In this document: in pieces, positions 1 through 6,732 of the stretch
Layout of the letters: every line of letters starts with the position of its first letter
Numbering within the stretch: the stretch's first letter is position 1
NCBI RefSeq assembly: GCF_032268605.1
Contig: NZ_CP130318.1
Span: forward strand, 5,968,501 to 6,032,500
Direction of reading: 5' to 3'
Length of the DNA stretch: 64,000 nucleotides
Origin: Paenibacillus aurantius
Lineage (GTDB): Bacteria; Bacillota; Bacilli; Paenibacillales; NBRC-103111
Program-made: the position numbers and the translations under genes
The notes under the pieces: generated by a model
What the model was told of the DNA's origin: nothing
Databases searched by the model: none
Seen by the model: only the letters and a program-made list of their open reading frames with translations

Positions 1-426
1 CAGGTACGTGTTGATCCAGTTGAAGGAATAGAACATCGAGTACTGCGGAATGAGCGTTACCTGGGCGGGCAGCATGAGCGTGAGCAGCAGCACCGAGAAC
101 CAGAAATTTTTGAGCGGGAAGGTCAGCCGGGCGAACCCGAACGCTACGAGACTGGCCGAAATAACATGCAGCACCGTTGTCGTCAGGTTAAGCTTGAGCG
201 AATTCAGGTAGAAATACGTGAACGTATACTTCGGAAGGGCGTTCCAGCCCAGCGTGTAGTTCTCCCACATCCATTTCTTCGGGAAAAGGGTCGGCAGCGC
301 GAGCTCCGGCGTCGTCTTGAACGAAGCCCCGATCCACCACAGCACCGGATAGAACATGAGCAGGCTGAAGGCCAGAAGCACGGCATGGGTGAGCAGCTTT
401 CCTTTCCACGTCAGTTCCTTGTTCAT
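1..426 (-). CDS. Sugar ABC transporter permease (MalG-like), partial
   Basis: Membrane-spanning permease of a CUT1 carbohydrate importer. The first 142 residues are present and the rest runs off the left edge. The N-terminus is MNKELTWKGK followed by a hydrophobic helix and the phrase YPVLWWIGASFKT, which is typical of the second (MalG-type) permease of CUT1 systems. It starts 6 bp after the stop of the MalF-like gene on the same strand, so the two are co-transcribed and should form a heterodimer. The EAA loop that contacts the ATPase lies outside the window. Substrate cannot be read from the sequence. Confidence 0.9.
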   Translation of the reverse strand, partial: MNKELTWKGKLLTHAVLLAFSLLMFYPVLWWIGASFKTTPELALPTLFPKKWMWENYTLGWNALPKYTFTYFYLNSLKLNLTTTVLHVISASLVAFGFARLTFPLKNFWFSVLLLTLMLPAQVTLIPQYSMFYSFNWINTYL

Positions 427-432
427 GGCCCG

Positions 433-1377
433 TCAGCCCCTTTCCGATTCGTAGAAGACCCAGTATTTCGAAACCACGAAATTGATCGACGTGGCGACGG
501 CTACCAGCACGAGCAGGATCCAGGCAAGCGCGGAGGCATACCCCATTTCCAGCGTACCGAACGCCTTGTTGTACAGGTAGAGCGCATAAATTTCCGTCGA
601 GTTCATCGGGCCCCCGTTCGTGACAATGAAGGCCGAGGTGAACATCTGGAACGAGTTGATGATCCCCATCACCAGGTTGAACAAAATCACCGGGGACAGC
701 ATGGGAAGCGTGATGCTCAGGAATTGGCGGGTCTTGCTGGCTCCGTCGACGGAGGCCGCCTCGTACATCTCGGAAGGAATCTGCTTCAGCCCCGCGAGAA
801 AAATAATCATCGCCGAGCCGAACTGCCACGCGCTAAGCAGAACGAGCGTGCCGAGAGCCGTTGAAGGCGTCCCGATCCAGTTTTTCGGGGTGATGCCGAA
901 CACCGTCACCACCTGGTTGATGAAGCCGTCGATCCCGAAGATGTTCTTCCACAGCACGGCCACCGCCAAGCTTCCTCCAATGAGGGAAGGCAGGTAGACG
1001 AGCGTCCGGTAGAACGAGATCCCGCGGATTTTGCGGTTCAGCAGCATGGCGACGAACAAGGCCACCGCGAGCTTCAGCGGCACGGACGTGAGCACGTACA
1101 GGAAGGTGACTTTCAGCGAGTTGTAAAAGAGCCGGTCATGCGCGATCGCCGAGAAGTTCTTGCCCCCGATCCACCGCGGTGCTTCAAGAAGGGAATAATC
1201 CGTGAACGACAGGTACATCGACTGAATCATGGGCCACAGCTGGAGCACCAGGAAGCCGAGCAGCCAGGGGGCGATAAACAAGTAGCCCGCAAGCGGCGCA
1301 TTCCAGCGCTTCAGTAGTTTGCCCGATCGTGTCCGTTCCTGCGCCCGGGCGGCCGTTCTATCCATTTGAGCTTCCAT
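433..1377 (-). CDS. Sugar ABC transporter permease (MalF-like)
   Basis: First permease of a CUT1 sugar importer, 314 residues, usual length for the family. It has an N-terminal cytoplasmic stretch, then about six membrane helices, and the EAA loop is visible as EAASVDGAS followed by a Pro-containing helix (about residues 207-225). The start has a GAGGTGAT ribosome-binding site 3-4 bases upstream. The second permease follows directly. A CcpA/LacI-like palindrome lies about 45 bp upstream of the start, suggesting carbon control. The binding protein is not seen here and is probably encoded beyond the left edge. Confidence 0.93.
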   Translation of the reverse strand: MEAQMDRTAARAQERTRSGKLLKRWNAPLAGYLFIAPWLLGFLVLQLWPMIQSMYLSFTDYSLLEAPRWIGGKNFSAIAHDRLFYNSLKVTFLYVLTSVPLKLAVALFVAMLLNRKIRGISFYRTLVYLPSLIGGSLAVAVLWKNIFGIDGFINQVVTVFGITPKNWIGTPSTALGTLVLLSAWQFGSAMIIFLAGLKQIPSEMYEAASVDGASKTRQFLSITLPMLSPVILFNLVMGIINSFQMFTSAFIVTNGGPMNSTEIYALYLYNKAFGTLEMGYASALAWILLVLVAVATSINFVVSKYWVFYESERG

Positions 1378-1421
1378 GCGATCACCTCGTATGCTGGATT
1401 ACTTCCAGTATAGAGGGGTTA

Positions 1422-1435
1422 TGTAAGCGCTTGTA
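1422..1435. promoter_or_regulatory. Candidate cre / LacI-type operator
   Basis: TGTAAGCGCTTGTA has the AAGCGCTT core of catabolite-responsive elements and differs from the cre consensus at two outer positions. It lies about 45 bp before the MalF-like start, a normal place for repression of a sugar transporter. Confidence 0.4.
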
Positions 1436-1485
1436 TAAGAAGGATGCACGATTTCTTTCAATATTTTACGAGAATTCTCCCGGCA

Positions 1486-1512
1486 TAAAAAGAAGCCCTG
1501 ACGGGGCAGGGC
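1486..1512 (-). terminator. Intrinsic terminator (minus strand)
   Basis: GCCCTG/CAGGGC stem followed, on the minus strand, by a TTCTTTTTA tail. It would end transcription of the small membrane protein gene at 1659-1829. Confidence 0.6.
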
Positions 1513-1528
1513 CTCTGGTTCGCGGACG

Positions 1529-1557
1529 CGCTGACGGCCGTCGTGACGGCCGCAGCG
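1529..1557. other. Stem-loop downstream of the small membrane protein gene
   Basis: CGCTG-A-CGGCC pairs with GGCCG-CAGCG (10 pairs, one bulge) around an 8-base loop. There is no T-run, so it may be a 3' stabiliser preceding the terminator at 1486-1512. Confidence 0.4.
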
Positions 1558-1658
1558 GCTAGGAAGCAGGGGTCCGCCATATGGTGGATCCCCGTTAGGG
1601 GTGACGCCGAACTCCGGTCAAACGGACAGCCCGGAGGATCCGGACCGGTCCGCTTTCG

Positions 1659-1829
1659 TCACGAGTTCCAGCCTCCCAAAAGAAACGCGAGCGCCGCTAT
1701 CGCAATAGAAGCGTTATAAAGAATGTCGAGCCAGTTTTTGGCCGGTGCCGTCACTCCTGTAATGGTCGTATAGACGGCGCGAACGGTAATCACGACGAGA
1801 GCAATTTGAAACAGCAGATAAGGAATCAT
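1659..1829 (-). CDS. Small membrane protein, 56 residues
   Basis: Unrecognised short protein, MIPYLLFQIALVV at the N-terminus and ending LLGGWNS. It has two predicted membrane helices (about residues 3-20 and 39-52) separated by a short polar loop with APAKNWLD. The start is supported by a purine-rich AGGGAGGGAAAGGG site directly upstream, and a stem-loop and terminator follow the stop. The gene stands alone between the sugar ABC genes and a repeat array. Two-helix proteins of this size are common in Bacillus-type genomes. No function is inferred. Confidence 0.65.
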   Translation of the reverse strand: MIPYLLFQIALVVITVRAVYTTITGVTAPAKNWLDILYNASIAIAALAFLLGGWNS

Positions 1830-1983
1830 TCCCTTTCCCTCCCTTCTGTCGCGGCCAAGCCGGTGCTGTCCGTCCGTGGTTCGCCCCCGCTTCGTGGAAT
1901 GCAGGCAAAGGGGAGCGAAGGACGGCGGCCGCTTGGCCTTGCTCTATTCTATGTCTCTATCGCCGGTCTGCTTGTGCGTTTGC

Positions 1984-2038
1984 TAGTGCTTATCCGGCAA
2001 CTTTGTCGGTGGGAGAGGTTTCGTAAGCGTACAAAAAT
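1984..2038 (+). repeat. R1 repeat copy A (3' end lost)
   Basis: TAGTG-CTTATCCGGCAACTTTG then GGTGGGAGAGGTTT and a GCGTAC-AAAAAT tail, matching the R1 family seen at 43.8, 45.1, 48.7 and 52.2 kb. The expected inverted right end is absent; the R2 array begins instead. Confidence 0.65.
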
Positions 2039-2055
2039 GAAAAGGGAGCCTGAGA

Positions 2056-2385
2056 ATAGAGGAACCCAGGGAGCGCATAGCTCAGAAAAGGAACGTGCCC
2101 CGGGCATAGAGCTCCCCGGTACCTTATAGCCCGGCAAAGGAACGTTTCCCGAGAAATAGAGGAACTCCAGTATCTTATTGCCCAAAAAAGAAGCGTTTCC
2201 CCGGACATAGAGGAACCCCAGTTCGCTATTCCACCGGTAAACGGGCTTTAAAGGCCTGTTTTCCCCCTAATAGAGGAACAGAGTTCCTCTCCTAACCAGG
2301 AAGCCGCTCCAGGAGAGGGAATAGAGAATTCTAGTTCCTCTATTTCCTCGATAGTTCTCTATCCCTTCCAACAGATCATCCGCTG
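2056..2385. repeat. R2 tandem array: about 51-bp units with TAGAGGAAC palindromes
   Basis: Units start with ATAGAG (mostly ATAGAGGAAC) at 2056, 2106, 2156, 2207, 2270 and 2321, giving steps of 50, 50, 51, 63 and 51 bp. Each unit has an imperfect palindrome, ATAGAGGAAC..AGTTCCTCTAT, and several share a spacer resembling AAAGGAACGTTTCCC. The array fills the gap between 1829 and the gene at 2414. No open reading frame of worth is seen. A sister array lies at 45257-45500. Confidence 0.8.
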
Positions 2386-2413
2386 CGCTCTTCAAAAGGA
2401 TTTCCGGGGGCTT

Positions 2414-3070
2414 TTGTCGAATGGAGAAAGAACCCTGCCCTTATGGGCCAGGAAAGGAGCGGTTCCCATCCGATACGTTAAAGAATTTTTCGGACACCGG
2501 GATGTCCAGATTATGTCCGTGCTTGCCGCGCTGGGCTGGATCCTTACGGGAGGGCAGCTTCTGCGGGCCGGCATCTGGGCGGCGCTCGCCGCCGGGGCCC
2601 TTACCTATACCGTAAGCGAATACGGGTTTCACCGGTATCTTTTTCACTTGAAGCCGCCCCGCCATCCCCGGCTCCATGCCCTTCTCCGCCGTCTGCATTA
2701 CCAGCACCACGCGGAGCCTGACGATCTGGCCTTCATCCTGCTGCCCGTTTGGTACAGTCTGCCGCTTATGGCGGGCGTTACGGGGCTGGTGTATGGGCTG
2801 ACGGGCGACCCTTCGGTCACGGCGGCTTTTTTCACAGGGACCTCCACCTACCTGCTGTATTACGAATGGACGCATTACGCCGCCCACCGTCCCCTGATTC
2901 CGTGGACGCCCTGGGGCCGCCGGATGAAGAAGCTCCACCTTCTGCATCATTACCAGAACGAGCATCATTGGTTCGGGGTGACGAATACGGTCTATGACCG
3001 GATGCTCGGCACGCTGCCTCCTCCCCGGGAGGCTGGAAAAAGCCCGACGGTGCGTAATCTGGAGTCCTAG
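2414..3070 (+). CDS. Fatty acid hydroxylase / sterol desaturase superfamily protein
   Basis: Integral membrane di-iron oxygenase-type protein of 218 residues. The histidine clusters of the superfamily are present in order: HRYLFH, HYQHH, a mid HYAAH, and HLLHHYQNEHHWFG. These bind the two irons in fatty acid hydroxylases, sterol desaturases and carotenoid hydroxylases. Three to four hydrophobic segments lie between them. The start is read as TTG at 2414; an ATG at 2513 is a shorter alternative but would remove only a soluble N-terminus. The likely role is hydroxylation of a membrane lipid; the substrate is unknown. Its TAG stop is the first triplet of an R1 repeat. Confidence 0.85.
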   Translation: MSNGERTLPLWARKGAVPIRYVKEFFGHRDVQIMSVLAALGWILTGGQLLRAGIWAALAAGALTYTVSEYGFHRYLFHLKPPRHPRLHALLRRLHYQHHAEPDDLAFILLPVWYSLPLMAGVTGLVYGLTGDPSVTAAFFTGTSTYLLYYEWTHYAAHRPLIPWTPWGRRMKKLHLLHHYQNEHHWFGVTNTVYDRMLGTLPPPREAGKSPTVRNLES

Positions 3071-3116
3071 TGCCATCCGGTAGCTTTGTTGGCGGGAAAG
3101 TCTCTTGATGCCCAAA
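3068..3116 (+). repeat. R1 repeat copy B, overlapping a stop codon
   Basis: TAGTGCC-ATCCGGTAGCTTTG then TTGGCGGGAAA. The first three bases are the stop codon of the fatty acid hydroxylase-like gene, and the repeat runs in the same direction as the gene. Confidence 0.7.
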
Positions 3117-3177
3117 AACGGGCCGAAGCCGGGTTCGGCTCCTTTCCTGGTACCGCTGGGGCAACGGTTGGGAGCTT

Positions 3178-3265
3178 CGGCTTGTGGGTTCCAAGCTTTT
3201 GCTTGTGGGTTACGGCTTGTGAGTTACGGCTTGCGACGTCCGTGCTGGTTACCGCTTGTGGGCCA
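3178..3265 (+). repeat. Imperfect short tandem repeat, GCTTGTGGGTTAC
   Basis: About five degenerate copies of a 13-14 bp unit (GCTTGTGGGTTAC, GCTTGTGAGTTAC, GCTTGCGACGT...) between two convergent genes. It is non-coding as far as can be seen. Confidence 0.55.
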
Positions 3266-3286
3266 AGACCTTTGGACTCCGCCTGC

Positions 3287-3622
3287 CTAGCCTTCTTCCC
3301 GTTTCTTCGCGGCCGAGACCAGCTCTTCGTACTTTAGCCGGAGCAGCCCGATGGCTGCCGCCGCGTCCCCCTCTGACGTCAAGTAGAAGGAAACCCACCC
3401 GGAATCGGGATAGATGTGATGAGGCTTCGCCCGGCCGCTGCCGACAAGCTCATCACGCACGGCCTTTCTCATCGGCAGATCGAGCAGGGTGTCGCCGTGC
3501 AGGTGCCCGATCTCCTTCCCCTCGAACTGAAACTCGATCCCTCCGAACCGGTGAGGACCCTCGGTCACTCCCGGCCATCCGGACAGCTCTTCGCTAATGA
3601 TTTCCCTTGCTCTTCCTTCCAT
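3287..3622 (-). CDS. DUF5519 (luciferase-domain-like) family protein
   Basis: Small soluble protein of 111 residues, recognised as a DUF5519-type protein by the layout WPGVTEGPHRFGGIEFQ, GKEIGHLHG, DLPMRKAVRDEL and HPDSGWVSFYL-like segments (here HHIYPDSGWVSFYL). Members are often annotated as luciferase-like, but function is not established. The start is placed at the ATG at 3622 because AGGAGG lies 9 bases before it; an upstream in-frame ATG at 3688 has no good site. It is followed by the repeat tract and convergent to the hydroxylase gene. Confidence 0.75.
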   Translation of the reverse strand: MEGRAREIISEELSGWPGVTEGPHRFGGIEFQFEGKEIGHLHGDTLLDLPMRKAVRDELVGSGRAKPHHIYPDSGWVSFYLTSEGDAAAAIGLLRLKYEELVSAAKKREEG

Positions 3623-3703
3623 TCTCCCATTCCTCCTAATGATTGGTTTCTGCTGATCCTTTCCTTGAATCTCGGGCGAATCGTTCATCCTGTTTTCCGG
3701 CTT

Positions 3704-5092
3704 TTACCCCTCCCAGGCTCCCTTCTCTCCTGCGGCCGCCATCCGGTAGGCACACCACATCAACCCGTGCAGCAAAGCCAGAGCGAGATACAGGTTGCTG
3801 AACCCTATCGCGCTATCGTTCCCTTGGAACGGGTTCCATCCGACGGAAGCCCCCTGCAAAGCCATAATCCCGTAGATTCCTGACGCCATCCCCTGGGCCA
3901 GGAAGCCCGTCATCGAGAACAGCCCCATCCCCACTCCGGTCCGGTCCTTCGGCAGCGACTGCGAGACGAGATGGGACATCGCAATCTGGTAAAAGGACTG
4001 GCCCACGTTGCCCAGTGCCAGCACAAGAGACACGACCCAGGGAGGGCTTCCGGCAAAAGTGGACAGGAGCAGGAAGCAGGCGTTGAGCAGGCCGGCGGCG
4101 ATCGTGATCAGATAGGCGTTCCCTTTGCGGTCGGCCAGTCTCCCGGCCTTCCTCCCTAATAGGGCGGAGGCCGCCGCGGCGGGAACCATGGCAAAGCCGA
4201 TCCACGTGGAGCTCAGGTGATGAACATCGGCGAGCAGAACCGGGGACAAGAAATAAAGCGAGACCCCGATTCCGCTGACGAGAAAGGCGGCCGCCAGGGC
4301 GGCGGTGTACTTGCCGTTCTGGAACAGCGCCGGATCGATAAACGGCTCTTTGGCATACCGGATCCGAATGGCAAACAGAAGGAGGAGTCCCCCGGCTGCC
4401 AGCAGGTAGGCCCCGTGCAGGCTGGTGACGCCGAGGAGCAGACTGGCCGTCCCTGCGGCCAGCAGGGCCCCGCCCAGCCAGTCGAAGGAGGGGCGGGTGT
4501 CTTTGGCCTCCAAGTCGAGATGCTTCCGATACAGCGGAAGCAGCAGAAGCAGGAGCAGGGAGGGCATAAACAGCCACCGCCAGTGGGCCACGCTGATGAT
4601 GAGCGCCGAGACGACGGGCCCGAGCGCGCCGCCGATCGCCAAGCCGACGGCCGTCATGCCAAAGGCCCGGCCTCTTCGCTCCGGTGGGAAGTACTTGACC
4701 GGAATGAGGAGAGCGGCGGCCGGGATGGCCGCGGCTCCCGCCGACTGCAGGCATCGTCCGAGCAGGGCGGCCGGGAAGGAATGGGAGACCAGGCCGACGA
4801 AGGAGCCTGCAGCGAACAGCAGCAGCCCGAAGGTCAGGAGGCTTCGGAGCTGGAACCGGTCCGCCAGCTTCCCGTACGTCACCGTACCGAAGGCGTAGAT
4901 CAGCGCATAGGAGGAGGAAAGCCAGCTTGCCTCGGCCAGGCTGAGCCCGAACTCCCGGCTGATTTGCGGAAGCACGGCATGGAACAGCAAAGCGCTCATG
5001 GAAGACATCATCACGGTAAGCATCATCAGCCGCATGAGGATGGGTCCTTTGGTCTCCGGGTTTGGGGAGGCCAGGGTGGACGTTGAATTCAT
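3704..5092 (-). CDS. MFS drug exporter, DHA2/TetL-like 14-helix type
   Basis: Proton-driven multidrug or antibiotic efflux pump of the major facilitator superfamily, 462 residues, as expected for 14-helix members. Family signs include the motif-A region YGKLADRFQLRSLL after helix 2, the antiporter motif-C-like stretch GLAIGGALGPVVSALI in helix 5, and LLGRCLQSAGAAAIPA in helix 4. The start at 5092 has AGAAGGAG nine bases upstream; an upstream ATG at 5128 lies inside the operator and is less likely. A TetR regulator is encoded just upstream on the same strand, with an operator in the gap, so induction by a transported drug is likely. Confidence 0.9.
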   Translation of the reverse strand: MNSTSTLASPNPETKGPILMRLMMLTVMMSSMSALLFHAVLPQISREFGLSLAEASWLSSSYALIYAFGTVTYGKLADRFQLRSLLTFGLLLFAAGSFVGLVSHSFPAALLGRCLQSAGAAAIPAAALLIPVKYFPPERRGRAFGMTAVGLAIGGALGPVVSALIISVAHWRWLFMPSLLLLLLLPLYRKHLDLEAKDTRPSFDWLGGALLAAGTASLLLGVTSLHGAYLLAAGGLLLLFAIRIRYAKEPFIDPALFQNGKYTAALAAAFLVSGIGVSLYFLSPVLLADVHHLSSTWIGFAMVPAAAASALLGRKAGRLADRKGNAYLITIAAGLLNACFLLLSTFAGSPPWVVSLVLALGNVGQSFYQIAMSHLVSQSLPKDRTGVGMGLFSMTGFLAQGMASGIYGIMALQGASVGWNPFQGNDSAIGFSNLYLALALLHGLMWCAYRMAAAGEKGAWEG

Positions 5093-5114
5093 ACAGACAC
5101 ACTCCTTCTCAAAT

Positions 5115-5130
5115 GTATGCAAGTGCATAC
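5115..5130. promoter_or_regulatory. TetR-type operator before the MFS gene
   Basis: Perfect inverted repeat GTATGCA-AG-TGCATAC in the 61-bp gap between the TetR stop and the MFS start. It shares ATGCAAGTG with the palindrome upstream of the TetR gene. Confidence 0.6.
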
Positions 5131-5153
5131 TTTCATTATGCGGAATAAAAAGG

Positions 5154-5741
5154 CTAGGGGGTCATGGCCCTAGCAAACAGTGCGCAGCTCTCCTCGATAA
5201 ACGCCTCCAGCGAAGCCCCATGCTTCGGGGTATCCGGACCGAGCCCGCTGGCGAAGGCTCCGTAATTCATCCACATGAAGGACAGCGCGCTTAGTTCCGG
5301 GTCGGCGACCGTCACCTTCTTTTTCTCCGCCATAGCGGCCAAATAGTCGGCCATCAGCTTCTTCAGCTGCACCGGATGGCGTGCCGCCTCCCGGTAAACC
5401 TCCTCCGGCAGGCTGCCGCTCCCCTTCTGGGCGATGGAGAGGAGCTTGCGGTTGCGGTGCATGAGCCGGTGGTACATCCGGCTGACCGTGACCAAGTCCT
5501 CCTGCAGGCTCCCGGTCAGCTCTTCCTCGAACAGCTTCGTCATCTCCCCGGCATAATGAAACCGGTGAAAGGCCGCTTCGAGCAGTCCCTGCTTCGTTCC
5601 GAAGCGGCGGAACAGCGTGACCTCGTTAACCCCGGCCGCCGCTGCGATTTCCTTCGTTGTCGTTCCGTCGTAGCCTTTCTCCGCCATCAGCTCAATGGCC
5701 GCCTGCAGAAGCTTGTCGGACGTGTCGGTGTGGGTGGTCAT
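5154..5741 (-). CDS. TetR family transcriptional regulator
   Basis: 195-residue repressor with an N-terminal TetR helix-turn-helix (about residues 8-52): AAIELMAEKGYDGTTTKEIA then AGVNEVTLFRRFGTKQGL, where FRRFGTKQ matches the family's Y/F-x-x-F-x-x-K ending. The C-terminal helical domain should bind an effector, probably a substrate of the neighbouring pump. It is transcribed ahead of the MFS gene and is flanked by two related palindromes, at 5115-5130 and 5757-5774, consistent with control of both itself and the pump. Confidence 0.93.
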   Translation of the reverse strand: MTTHTDTSDKLLQAAIELMAEKGYDGTTTKEIAAAAGVNEVTLFRRFGTKQGLLEAAFHRFHYAGEMTKLFEEELTGSLQEDLVTVSRMYHRLMHRNRKLLSIAQKGSGSLPEEVYREAARHPVQLKKLMADYLAAMAEKKKVTVADPELSALSFMWMNYGAFASGLGPDTPKHGASLEAFIEESCALFARAMTP

Positions 5742-5756
5742 GGCTAACTCCTTATA

Positions 5757-5774
5757 TGCAAGTGATCACTTACA
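5757..5774. promoter_or_regulatory. TetR-type operator upstream of the TetR gene
   Basis: TGCAAGTGATCACTTACA contains the perfect 12-bp palindrome AAGTGATCACTT, a form typical of TetR autoregulatory sites, 16 bp before the TetR start. Confidence 0.6.
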
Positions 5775-5858
5775 TTCCCATCATAATTCCATCTCTCCCT
5801 CTTGTCAACATCAGGAAAAAAGAAAGGGCTGCCAGCCTCCCTGCCCATCCCCCGGAAC

Positions 5859-5871
5859 GATATGCTATAAT
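5859..5871 (+). promoter_or_regulatory. Extended -10 promoter for the Lgt-like operon
   Basis: TGCTATAAT is a perfect extended -10 about 88 bp before the Lgt-like start at 5959. No good -35 is seen, as is usual for extended -10 promoters. Confidence 0.5.
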
Positions 5872-5958
5872 TCCCCATATAACGAACCGGCTTCTTCCCT
5901 TTTGAAAAGGCCGCCTGCGGCCAGGGGGCCAGCCTGCATAGAGAGGATTTATCGGATC

Positions 5959-6732
5959 ATGACGTTTCCCGTTTACCTGCACCTGGGGTCCCTCACGCTT
6001 CACCCCCATGCCGTGCTGGAATTTCTCGCGTATTTTATCGGATTTCGGGTGTACCTCTACACGCGAAGCAAGGAAAGGCTCGATGGCCGGAAGGCGATGT
6101 GGGTGGTGGTCGGGGCCACGCTGGGGGCCGCTCTGGGCTCCAAAATGCTGTACTGGTTCGAGGATCCGGCCTCGACAGCCGCTCACTGGAACGATCTCAC
6201 CTACCTGATGATGGGCAAAACGATCGTGGGTGGTCTGTTAGGCGGCCTCATCGGCGTAGAATGGACGAAGAAGCGGATCGGCGTGACGCAGTCGACCGGG
6301 GATGACTTCGTTTTCCCCCTCATCACCGGAATGGCCATCGGCCGGATGGGCTGCTTCCTGACGGGGCTGTCCGACCATACGTACGGGACACCTACCGGCT
6401 GGTGGACCGGCGTTGATTTCGGGGACGGTATCCCGCGGCATCCGACCCAGCTGTACGAGATCGCCTTCCTGCTCGGCCTTGCGGCGGTCCTCGCCTACAT
6501 CAAGGGTAGCATCCGCCGGGGCGAGGCGCGACTTCCTTCGGGGGCGCTTTTTCAGCTGTTCATGACCGGCTACCTGCTGTTCCGCTTTCTCGTCGATTTC
6601 ATCAAGCCGACGCCCCATCCGTTCACCGGCCTCAACAACGTTCAGCTGGCCTGCCTGGCCGGACTCGTCTATTACGCCTTCCTCATCCGACGTTGGAGAA
6701 CCCCTCCCGTGCAAGCGAAAGGAATGATCTAG
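5959..6732 (+). CDS. Lgt-like membrane protein (prolipoprotein diacylglyceryl transferase fold), non-canonical
   Basis: 257-residue polytopic membrane protein of the Lgt family. Family signs are VGGLLGGLIGVE (about 90-101), GMAIGRMGCF (124-133), the strongly conserved RHPTQLYE (160-167) and GYLLFRFLVDF (204-214). True Lgt transfers diacylglycerol from phosphatidylglycerol to lipoprotein cysteine. Here several residues known to matter in E. coli Lgt are changed: the His before the GG pair (H103) is Val90, and the Asn of GRxGN (N146) is Cys132, while the two arginines are kept. It is therefore probably a paralogue with another lipid-related role. The stop codon touches the start of a Tes-like radical SAM gene, so the two are translationally coupled. 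Confidence 0.82.
   Translation: MTFPVYLHLGSLTLHPHAVLEFLAYFIGFRVYLYTRSKERLDGRKAMWVVVGATLGAALGSKMLYWFEDPASTAAHWNDLTYLMMGKTIVGGLLGGLIGVEWTKKRIGVTQSTGDDFVFPLITGMAIGRMGCFLTGLSDHTYGTPTGWWTGVDFGDGIPRHPTQLYEIAFLLGLAAVLAYIKGSIRRGEARLPSGALFQLFMTGYLLFRFLVDFIKPTPHPFTGLNNVQLACLAGLVYYAFLIRRWRTPPVQAKGMI

Noticed and set aside
2056-2385. R2 array as a CRISPR
   Set aside because: Repeats are degenerate, the between-repeat parts are themselves related, unit spacing varies, and no cas gene is present.
3071-3337. Stop-codon read-through: the frame after TAG at 3068 stays open for about 89 codons
   Set aside because: GC-rich sequence has few stops, the extension is low-complexity and overlaps the convergent DUF5519 gene, and frames differ between R1 copies.
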